Source of the DNA: Akkermansiaceae bacterium UBA1518 | Lineage (GTDB): Bacteria; Verrucomicrobiota; Verrucomicrobiia; Verrucomicrobiales; Akkermansiaceae | Assembly: GCA_002323895.1 (NCBI GenBank) | Contig: DCQM01000085.1 | Span: forward strand, 9,065-21,771 | Reading direction: 5' to 3' | Length of the DNA stretch: 12,707 nucleotides | Shown: piece after piece, positions 6,217 to 12,707 of the stretch | Position numbering within the stretch: position 1 is the first letter of the stretch | Layout of the letters: the number at the start of each line of letters is the position of its first letter | Translations under genes and position numbers: made by a program | Notes under the pieces: generated by a model | Told to the model about the DNA's origin: nothing | Seen by the model: the letters and a program-made list of their open reading frames with translations, nothing else | The model's database searches: none

Positions 6217-8472
6217 ATGGTTTTTAAATGCTCTCAAACGATTGCTTTCGCCAGCTTTCTTCTCATTAACGCTCTCCTCGGTGCAGAGAAGATTGATTTC
6301 GCCCGCGAAGTTCTGCCCATCCTTTCAGATAAGTGCTTCACCTGCCACGGACCAGATACCAAAAAGGCAAAAGATCTTCGGCTCGATAGCTACGAAGCTG
6401 CTACAAGAGATCGCAAGGGTACTCGTTCCATCGACCCGGATGATCTTGAGAACAGCGAACTAATTTTTCGAATCCACGATGACGATGACCCCATGCCACC
6501 TGAGGAGGACGGCAAAGCTTTAACAACAGAAGAAAAAGAAATTCTCACCCGCTGGGTTAAGCAAGGCGGAGAATACGCCTCTCATTGGGCTTTTGTTGCT
6601 CCGACTAAAAGTAAGGATATCCCGAGAGAGAAGGTGATCGATTTCTTTATCAAGAGAAAATTAGCAACCAGCGAGCCATCTATTTCACTGGCAAAAGAGG
6701 CCTCACAAGAAGTTCTCGCTCGTCGTGCCGCCTTGGTCGTCACTGGACTTCCTCCAAAACCTGCCCTTCTCAAAAATTTTCTCGCCGATAAATCTCCTGA
6801 TTCATACGAGCGATTCGTCGACAAGCTCCTTGCTTCTCCAAAATACGGAGAACACCAAGCGCGCTACTGGCTAGATGCCATTCGCTACGGTGACACTCAC
6901 GGCCTTCACCTCGACAATAAACGAGGTATTTACCCCTATCGAGATTGGGTTGTTCGCGCTTTCAACAAAAATCTCCCGATCAACGATTTTATCACTTGGC
7001 AAATCGCTGGTGATCTTCTTCCAAATCCAACAATCGCCCAAAAAATCGCGACTGGTTACGTTCGCATGAACCCTACCACCTCAGAAGGAGGAGCGATCCC
7101 CGAGGAGTTTCAGGCAAAAAACAACTTTGACCGAACCGAGACGCTTGGAACAGTGATGCTGGGCATGACAATGTCATGCGCGAGATGCCATACTCACAAA
7201 TACGATCCGATCACTCACAAAGAATACTTCAGCCTCCTAGCGTTCTTCAACAGCACTGCAGAAAACCCACTTGACGGCAATAAATACGATCATGGCCCCG
7301 CTATGAAAGCCCCAGCCAACCCAAAAGAGTGGGAAGCATTAGCGTCCTCCGATAGTAAAGATCAAGATCCCATCAGATCATTTTCAACAACCACCCTGAT
7401 CGCACAAGAATTGCCAAAACCAAGGGTAACAAAAATTCTAGAACGGGGCGAATACCATAGCCCCATTGGCGAACCCCTCACGCCGGACGTTCCGGCGGCA
7501 ATGGGAAGTTTCCCTAAAGACGCTCCGCGCAATCGCTTGGGTCTCGCCCAATGGCTTACGGCAGACAGCCAGCCGCTCGTTACTAGGGTATTCATAAACC
7601 GTATGTGGCAAAGGGTATTTGGATATGGCTTAGTTCGGACGCCGGAAGATTTCGGACTTCAAGGAGAGCAAGCAACCCACCCTGAATTACTCGACTGGCT
7701 GGCTGTGGAATTCCTTGAAAAGGGCTGGAACCAGAAGCACATCCTTCGACTCTTGGTGACAAGCCAAGCCTTCAAACAAAGCTCTCAATTTCGAACGGAT
7801 CTTGATGACCCCAAAAACCGTCTCCTTGCCCGTGGTCCAGCTTTCAGGCTTGATGCCGAAGTGATTCGCGACATCGGCCTTTGGTCTAGCGGACTTCTCG
7901 ATCCGACGATGGGCGGAGAAGGTGTAAAACCTTATCAACCAGCAGGGCTTTGGAAGGCTCTGATGCATCCTGCTAGTAACACTAAAAACTATGTCCAAGA
8001 TAAAGGTGAGAAACTCTATCGGCGTAGCCTATACGTCTATTGGAAACGCACGAGTCCGCATCCCATGATGACTCTATTTGATGCTCCTAACCGCGAATCC
8101 AGCTGTGTGAAGCGCTCTCGTAGCAGCACGGCACTACAGTCGCTAGCTCTTCTTAATGAGACCCAGCGGGTTGAAATGGCCCGCAAGCTTGCTGAGAGAC
8201 TTATCAAATCCTCTCCGGATGATAAATCACGACTTAATCAACTCTACCAGATCCTTGCCTGCCGCCCTTCCCTACCCCTAGAAAGCAAAGCCTGCCTTGA
8301 TCTTCTTGCCACCATGAAAACGCGATACACCTCTTCTCCAGAGGAAGCTAAAGCTCTTCTTTCGACCGGAGAAGCCCCAGTAAACTCCGAGTTAAATCCT
8401 GCCGAACTTGCTGCTTGGACCCAAGTCGCCACAACGGTCCTCGCCACCGACGTAGCCCTCTCCCTCTTTTAA
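6217..8472 (+). CDS. PSCyt1-DUF1549-DUF1553 (PSD1) secreted cytochrome c-like protein
   Basis: Seen, 751 residues: a signal peptide (about 1-23, core ASFLLINALLG); a planctomycete-type cytochrome c domain (PSCyt1) with CFTCH at 40-44 and DPMPP around M93, a candidate axial ligand; DUF1549 at about 140-350, with a second CxxCH (C321-C324-H325) running into HTHKYDPITHKEYFSLLAFFN; a short linker with ELPKPR (398-403) and LERGEY; and DUF1553 from about residue 437 (NRLGLAQWL; FINRMWQRVFGYGLVRTPEDFG; FDAPNRESS). Known: these multidomain proteins are expanded in Planctomycetes and Verrucomicrobia, exported, and predicted to bind haem c. Their reaction is not established, although they often occur near polysaccharide-degradation genes. 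No LamG-like insert is present, which makes this a compact member. A DUF1501 gene follows after 19 bases, the usual operon pairing. No SD is visible at the ATG. Confidence 0.93.
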   Translation: MVFKCSQTIAFASFLLINALLGAEKIDFAREVLPILSDKCFTCHGPDTKKAKDLRLDSYEAATRDRKGTRSIDPDDLENSELIFRIHDDDDPMPPEEDGKALTTEEKEILTRWVKQGGEYASHWAFVAPTKSKDIPREKVIDFFIKRKLATSEPSISLAKEASQEVLARRAALVVTGLPPKPALLKNFLADKSPDSYERFVDKLLASPKYGEHQARYWLDAIRYGDTHGLHLDNKRGIYPYRDWVVRAFNKNLPINDFITWQIAGDLLPNPTIAQKIATGYVRMNPTTSEGGAIPEEFQAKNNFDRTETLGTVMLGMTMSCARCHTHKYDPITHKEYFSLLAFFNSTAENPLDGNKYDHGPAMKAPANPKEWEALASSDSKDQDPIRSFSTTTLIAQELPKPRVTKILERGEYHSPIGEPLTPDVPAAMGSFPKDAPRNRLGLAQWLTADSQPLVTRVFINRMWQRVFGYGLVRTPEDFGLQGEQATHPELLDWLAVEFLEKGWNQKHILRLLVTSQAFKQSSQFRTDLDDPKNRLLARGPAFRLDAEVIRDIGLWSSGLLDPTMGGEGVKPYQPAGLWKALMHPASNTKNYVQDKGEKLYRRSLYVYWKRTSPHPMMTLFDAPNRESSCVKRSRSSTALQSLALLNETQRVEMARKLAERLIKSSPDDKSRLNQLYQILACRPSLPLESKACLDLLATMKTRYTSSPEEAKALLSTGEAPVNSELNPAELAAWTQVATTVLATDVALSLF

Positions 8473-8491
8473 TTACGACACCCTTAACTTC

Positions 8492-9985
8492 ATGGACTCC
8501 GCTCGCGAATTCGATCTTAACATGACCCGCCGTCAGCTCTTCGGGCGAAGCGCACTCGGCTTGGGCACTGCCACTATGGCGCAATTACTAGGGGCTGACC
8601 TTCTAGCTAAAACTCCCGAGAGCCCTAATGGCTTGCACCATCCCGCTACGGCAAAACGTGTGATTTACCTCTTTATGAGTGGTGGCCCTAGCCATCATGA
8701 CATGTGGGATTACAAGCCAAAGATGAAGGAAATGTTTGGTAAGAACCTACCGGAGCACATTCGAGATGGTCAGCGTATTACGGGAATGACTGCCCGACAG
8801 AAAAGCCTTCCCGTTTGTCCCTCAAAGTACGAGTTCAAAAAGCATGACAACAACGATCAGGGACTCTGGGTGAGCGAACTTCTTCCGCACACCGCTAAGG
8901 TCGCCAAGGAGCTTTGTGTCATAAACAGCACCTTCACTGAGGCCATCAATCATGATCCCGCGGTCACTTACATTCAAACTGGTAGCCAAATCCCCGGGCG
9001 CCCCAGCTTCGGCTCTTGGCTAAGCTATGGACTCGGCCGCATGAACGACGATCTCCCTGGCTATGTGGTGATGCATGCTAAGACCAATTTTGGCGAGCAA
9101 AGCCTCTTTAACCGTCTCTGGGGGCCAGGCTTTTTACCATCAGAACATCAAGGCGTCCTACTTCGAAGCCAAGGGGACCCCGTTCTTTACCTCAACAATC
9201 CGAAGGGAGTTTCTCGAAATGATCGCAGAGCTCAACTAAACGCCCTCGCGGCGCTCAATGAGTCTCAGCACGATCAGTTTGGAGACCCCGAAGTTCTAGC
9301 CCGTATCAAACAACATGAGATGGCCTATCGCATGCAAACATCGGTCCCAGAGCTGATGGACCTTTCCAGCGAAAAGGAATCGACCTTCAAGCTCTACGGA
9401 GAAGAAGCCCGTCAAGCGGGAAGCTTCGCCGCTTGCTGTCTCAATGCAAGGCGACTCGCTGAGCGGGGCGTTAGAAACATCCAGATTTTTCATCGTGGTT
9501 GGGATGCTCACGGAAATCTTCCCAAAGAGCACGAATCACAATGTAAGGATATCGACCAAGCCTGCGCTGCTCTAATCACTGACCTCAAAGAGCGCGGGAT
9601 GCTCGAAGATACCCTTGTCGTTTGGGGAGGAGAATTTGGACGAACTGCTTACTGTCAGGGATCACTTAGCGAGAAGAATTATGGAAGGGATCACCACCCG
9701 CGCTGCTTCACCACCTGGATGGCTGGAGGCGGCGTGAAACCAGGGATCACGTATGGAAGGAGTGATGACTATGGTTACAACATAGCAGATGCCGATGGAA
9801 ACCCCATCTTTCCTCAACCAACCAAGGACCGCTGGACTCCCGGCAGCGTGCATATTCATGATCTCAATGCCACGATCCTCCACTTACTTGGAATCGATCA
9901 CCGCAAACTGACCTATCGATACCAAGGCCGGGACTTCCGACTCACGGACATCCATGGCCACGTCATCAAAGATCTACTCGCTTAA
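8492..9985 (+). CDS. DUF1501 protein with twin-arginine-type leader (alkaline phosphatase/sulfatase-like fold)
   Basis: Seen, 497 residues: a twin-arginine leader (TRRQLFGRSALGLGTATMAQ at 12-31; Arg pair 13-14); GGPSHHDMWDYKP from residue 64; WDAHGN at 337-342; GGEFGRT at 379-385; GRDHHP at 398-403 followed by WMAGGGVKPG; and the family C-terminus GRDFRLTDIHGHV. Known: DUF1501 proteins are distant relatives of the alkaline phosphatase/sulfatase superfamily, and the conserved Asp, Glu and His residues listed could bind metal. The substrate is unknown. Inference: it is exported folded by Tat and works with the preceding PSCyt/DUF1553 protein, from which it is separated by 19 bases. Start: ATG at 8492 leaves the short extension before TRRQLF that relatives usually have; ATG at 8522 is the alternative. 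Its stop codon overlaps the stop of an open frame on the opposite strand. Confidence 0.92.
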   Translation: MDSAREFDLNMTRRQLFGRSALGLGTATMAQLLGADLLAKTPESPNGLHHPATAKRVIYLFMSGGPSHHDMWDYKPKMKEMFGKNLPEHIRDGQRITGMTARQKSLPVCPSKYEFKKHDNNDQGLWVSELLPHTAKVAKELCVINSTFTEAINHDPAVTYIQTGSQIPGRPSFGSWLSYGLGRMNDDLPGYVVMHAKTNFGEQSLFNRLWGPGFLPSEHQGVLLRSQGDPVLYLNNPKGVSRNDRRAQLNALAALNESQHDQFGDPEVLARIKQHEMAYRMQTSVPELMDLSSEKESTFKLYGEEARQAGSFAACCLNARRLAERGVRNIQIFHRGWDAHGNLPKEHESQCKDIDQACAALITDLKERGMLEDTLVVWGGEFGRTAYCQGSLSEKNYGRDHHPRCFTTWMAGGGVKPGITYGRSDDYGYNIADADGNPIFPQPTKDRWTPGSVHIHDLNATILHLLGIDHRKLTYRYQGRDFRLTDIHGHVIKDLLA

Positions 9986-10107
9986 GCGGGGCCATACTTC
10001 ACCTCCCAGTCAGCTATCGCATTGACGACCATCCTCTCAAGATCAGCAACGACATCAAAAATAGAAGGCCCTCGGAAATCTACTTCACGCCCATTTCGGC
10101 AAGTCGA
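9982..10107 (-). other. Protein-like open frame behind the kinase gene, possible gene remnant
   Basis: Seen: a 41-codon minus-strand frame, different from the kinase frame, runs from just after a TAA inside the kinase 3' end to a TAA at 9984-9982 that overlaps the DUF1501 stop. The part beyond the kinase stop reads DFRGPSIFDVV, ADLERMVVNAIADW, EVKYGPA, which looks like a normal helical C-terminus. The only ATG is the internal one, giving 16 residues. One plus-strand frame is also open here, so openness alone proves little. Inference: the tail of a lost gene or chance. It is not called as a gene. Confidence 0.2.
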
Positions 10108-12626
10108 TTAACAGCCCATTGATAGCCTTCTTCAACCTCCAGCTGATTACCTTCATCACGCTTCAACTCTTGCCACAATCGCTTGCACTCCTGGAAGTGA
10201 CCAATCGCTTCCTCCCTCTTCCCTCCGAGTTCAGAAGCATGTCCGAGATCACCACAAAGATAGGCCAGAGATTTCCGCACTTCGGAGGGACGTGGTCGTT
10301 CCATTGTGGGATTTTCCAGAAGAGCTCTCAACTCATCGTGAGCCTCCATAACAAGTCGATTCTCTTCATTAACATACCCCTGCTGCCCTAGAATTCCAGA
10401 GAGCTGCCACTTTAATGACGCAAGTAGATAGCGAGCACTAAAATTGTCGGTATATTGAGTGACCCCATTTTTGATCAACGTAATTCCCTCCATCAAAAGC
10501 CTCCGGGCTTCGATCGATTTCCCTTCGTCTCGGAGCGTCGTTGCGATGATCCCCTGTTGCGCTGCAAGATCGATCGCGATCCTCGCATCACCAGGCATTT
10601 TTCTTTGGAGTGCTATTAAGCGAGTCACCCCCTCCCTTGCCAGCTTTTCGGCGCCAAACGAATCTCCCTGTTGCCACAATGAAAGCGCCTGAGACGCGAT
10701 AGCCGAGGCAATTTGATATTGAGTCTCTGGAGTAGAATTCGCCTTTTTTTCGGCTAAAGAAGCAAAAGCCGCCGCAGCTTCTCCACGGAGTTTAGCTGCA
10801 TTTCCGGAAGCCCTTTCCTCTTCCGCAATAACAGCGGCAGAGAGGTAACTCCGGCCAATCATAAAACCAATATTAGTATTAGCAGGATGGAGTTTTTCGA
10901 GGTCTTGAAAACTTCTCAAGCTCTCATGATAGCCCGCTAGCGCTGCGCTATTGTCGCCATTTGACTCAGCGACACGGGCCTTAACTAAAGACAACGCGGC
11001 CTTAACTCGAATCTCGGCAGATCCGCCCCCCCCGTAATGGCTCAAAATTTCAACCTCAATCTCAGAAAGATCCTCTTTTAGTCTGGATGGTTTCAACTTT
11101 GAAGCAAGAAGCAGGTATCTAAGTTTCGCCTTAGCTGCCAAATCAGAAGGAAGCTTGGGATCACCAATCGCTTCTTTGAGCCAGGCTTCACCTTTTGCCA
11201 AGTCCCCCATCGCAAGACCCAGTTCGGCACGCCGCAGCTTTAGAACTCTAGCCTGTGGAGCAAGTTCAGGGCTTCCAGAAACAAATTCGAGTTGTTTACC
11301 AACCTCTTTGATAAGAAACTCAAGTCGCGTGATTCTTGCTTCAAGAACCGGAAGCCCGTCGACGCCCTCCTCAAGGAGCCAGTCGAAAAGTTTTTCATTT
11401 GTTTTCTGTGCTGAACCAATCACATCTCGAGCAAGACTCTTTTCCTGCGCCAGCGCTTTTTCGATAATTTCTTTTGCAGCAATAGCCTCACCCTCCGATT
11501 GGATTACCGCATTGCGCTGATCGGCCCACTCCTTTTCCTTTACTTCGACGCTCTTTCGGTAATCAAAAATTTTGCTCTTAGCATCTTCGACTCTCAAGAA
11601 TTGAGCACCTCCCCAAGCCAAAGATAAAATTAGAGCAACCACCGAGGCAGTCCTGAAACGGTTGGAGAAACCTCGACATCTCTGCTCTGCCTCTTTCTTT
11701 AAAGTCTCGAGACGATCTCGCTCTTCTTTTTGGGCCGACTCAACCTCAATCACCTCGAATTTTTGCGCTACCTCGCGCATATTAAGTGGGCGCATTCGAG
11801 GATTGAGCTCGAGACACGAGTCTATCACTTTGCGAAAAGCTCGCTCTTTTTCACAAGCTGCTTCATGAGGCCATAAAACTTCGCCCTGCTGCTCCAAACC
11901 CTCCGCAATACCTTCATGATCAGCATCAATATCAAGTCGCTGATTTTCTCCAGGAGATGGACACAGCCACTGGAAAAGTTTATCCGCCCGTGGAAAGGCT
12001 CCGTTAAGCAAGCGGTAAGCCAAAACGCCAAAAGCATAAACGTCCCAGCGATACCCGGCCTCCCCTTCATAGCCATTCCGTGAACGGAGTTGCTCGGGCG
12101 GAGAATAAAGCAGAGCGTCACTAAAGGTCAGACGGTGAACTCCTGGCATTAAACCACTCGCAAAATCAGCAAAGAGGGGTCGCCCATCCTGACCTAGAAA
12201 AATATTACCAGGTTTGAGGTTTCCATGAGCGACACTCGCGGAATGGAGCTTTGCAAGCGCTGACGCTAAGCTTTGTAAGAATGGATAAGTTGAGTCGTTT
12301 TGAAGGTAGCGCTTGAAAGAAAACTGGAGAGTCTTCGCAGTCAGTGGGTTTTCATCCTCCCCATCATTAGCAAGAAGCTCCATCGCAACCCAAGCTGGTC
12401 TAGCTTCCAATTCTTTTGCTATAATTGGGACAATAACGTCTTGAGCCCCAGCTTTAAAAACCCGAGCCATTCGATCGGACATCAGCCCAGGATTAGAAGA
12501 CATGCTATTGAAAACCTTGAGCGCGCAGCGAGAACCCTTGTTTTGAATCGCTAGATAGACCACACCAGCCGACCCCGAACCAATTTCGGCCTCAATTGTG
12601 TATCCTTTAATTTGTGGGCTGCCCAT
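10080..12626 (-). CDS. Hanks-type Ser/Thr kinase-like membrane protein with TPR-like tail, probable pseudokinase
   Basis: Seen, 848 residues. Kinase-fold domain (about 8-290): Gly-rich loop GSGSAG (16-21), beta-3 Lys in ALK (K37), catalytic loop HGNLKPGN (134-141), DFA in place of DFG (154-156), SPPEQL (175-180) and DVYAFG (195-200). The proton-acceptor Asp of HRD is Asn136 (codon AAC), and no clear helix-C Glu is visible; K37, N141 and D154 are kept. Next come a charged coiled coil (about 296-320), one membrane helix (about 327-344, SVVALILSLAWGGAQFL), a second coiled coil (about 346-400) and a long helical region to the end with TPR-like pairs. Known: kinase-TM-TPR proteins are abundant in Planctomycetes and Verrucomicrobia. 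Inference: the kinase lobe is cytoplasmic and the tail is across the membrane. The lobe may bind ATP but transfer phosphate poorly or not at all, acting as a scaffold or sensor. Start: ATG at 12626, just before the Gly-rich loop region, as usual. It is convergent with DUF1501; no partner is visible in the window. Confidence 0.92.
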   Translation of the reverse strand: MGSPQIKGYTIEAEIGSGSAGVVYLAIQNKGSRCALKVFNSMSSNPGLMSDRMARVFKAGAQDVIVPIIAKELEARPAWVAMELLANDGEDENPLTAKTLQFSFKRYLQNDSTYPFLQSLASALAKLHSASVAHGNLKPGNIFLGQDGRPLFADFASGLMPGVHRLTFSDALLYSPPEQLRSRNGYEGEAGYRWDVYAFGVLAYRLLNGAFPRADKLFQWLCPSPGENQRLDIDADHEGIAEGLEQQGEVLWPHEAACEKERAFRKVIDSCLELNPRMRPLNMREVAQKFEVIEVESAQKEERDRLETLKKEAEQRCRGFSNRFRTASVVALILSLAWGGAQFLRVEDAKSKIFDYRKSVEVKEKEWADQRNAVIQSEGEAIAAKEIIEKALAQEKSLARDVIGSAQKTNEKLFDWLLEEGVDGLPVLEARITRLEFLIKEVGKQLEFVSGSPELAPQARVLKLRRAELGLAMGDLAKGEAWLKEAIGDPKLPSDLAAKAKLRYLLLASKLKPSRLKEDLSEIEVEILSHYGGGGSAEIRVKAALSLVKARVAESNGDNSAALAGYHESLRSFQDLEKLHPANTNIGFMIGRSYLSAAVIAEEERASGNAAKLRGEAAAAFASLAEKKANSTPETQYQIASAIASQALSLWQQGDSFGAEKLAREGVTRLIALQRKMPGDARIAIDLAAQQGIIATTLRDEGKSIEARRLLMEGITLIKNGVTQYTDNFSARYLLASLKWQLSGILGQQGYVNEENRLVMEAHDELRALLENPTMERPRPSEVRKSLAYLCGDLGHASELGGKREEAIGHFQECKRLWQELKRDEGNQLEVEEGYQWAVNRLAEMGVK

Positions 12627-12661
12627 CGTCTTTTACGGAAAAGAGTCTCGCGATAGGAGCT

Positions 12662-12686
12662 GAAATGTCCAGTCCATGGAAATGTC
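12662..12686. repeat. Short direct repeat upstream of the kinase-like gene
   Basis: The octamer gaaatgtc occurs at 12662-12669 and again at 12679-12686, a spacing of 17 bases. The palindrome tccatgga (12673-12680) lies between and slightly overlaps the second copy. It is 36-60 bases before the start codon on the minus strand, where an operator could sit. Beyond it is a short ctacttt duplication (12686-12692 and 12694-12700). No convincing -35/-10 pair is visible, so function is uncertain. Confidence 0.25.
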
Positions 12687-12707
12687 TACTTTTCTACTTT
12701 TTTAGGT

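Noticed and set aside
6034..6237. 67-codon minus-strand open frame in the divergent intergenic region
   Set aside because: It has many Arg/Ser residues in no recognisable order, overlaps the start of the PSCyt gene and covers the TATAAT box. It shows no signal peptide or domain.
9980..9987. Palindrome gcttaagc as a terminator or recombination site
   Set aside because: Only 8 bases with no loop; it is explained by the overlapping TAA stops on both strands.
11155..11520. 121-codon plus-strand open frame opposite the kinase tail
   Set aside because: A Ser-rich shadow of an Ala/Glu/Leu-rich coiled-coil region; no independent evidence of coding.

Overview
The window looks like a chromosomal segment of a Verrucomicrobiota (PVC superphylum) bacterium. 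The evidence is a PSCyt1/DUF1549/DUF1553 cytochrome-type protein paired with a DUF1501 protein, a long Hanks-type kinase-like membrane protein with a helical-repeat tail, and a short, very basic protein with an AAKK-repeat tail. Such gene families are typical of Planctomycetes and Verrucomicrobia. Nothing here fixes the genus. None of the gene starts has a convincing Shine-Dalgarno sequence.

Left part (1-1971): a lysine/alanine-rich basic protein runs off the left edge on the minus strand. It diverges from a plus-strand pair made of an RlmI-family 23S rRNA cytosine-C5 methyltransferase and, 6 bases later, a small membrane-anchored protein of unknown function.

Middle (1983-5931, minus strand): a compact DNA-repair operon reads small secreted protein, recJ, recG. 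The gap before recJ is 6 bases, and recJ and recG overlap by 20 bases (14 if recG starts at its nearby ATG). RecJ (5'-3' single-strand exonuclease) and RecG (branched-DNA helicase) both act on stalled forks and recombination intermediates. recG ends 11 bases from the convergent membrane protein gene.

Centre-right (5932-9985): a 285-base divergent intergenic region holds a perfect TATAAT box and an imperfect hairpin. It leads into a two-gene plus-strand operon: a secreted PSCyt1-DUF1549-DUF1553 protein with two CxxCH motifs, and a DUF1501 protein with a twin-arginine-type leader. This pair is widespread in PVC bacteria. It is usually thought to act outside the cytoplasm, often alongside polysaccharide degradation, but its reaction is not established.

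Right (10080-12626, minus strand): an 848-residue kinase-like protein has one membrane helix, a coiled coil and a TPR-like tail. Its catalytic-loop Asp is Asn (HGN for HRD) and its DFG is DFA, so it is probably a pseudokinase. The 94 bases between it and DUF1501 contain a protein-like open frame on the minus strand that may be a gene remnant.

I saw no RNA genes, insertion sequences, CRISPR arrays or phage genes. The most unusual items are the predicted pseudokinase, the protein-like remnant behind it, the small secreted leader gene of the recJ-recG operon, and the histone-H1-like protein at the left edge.
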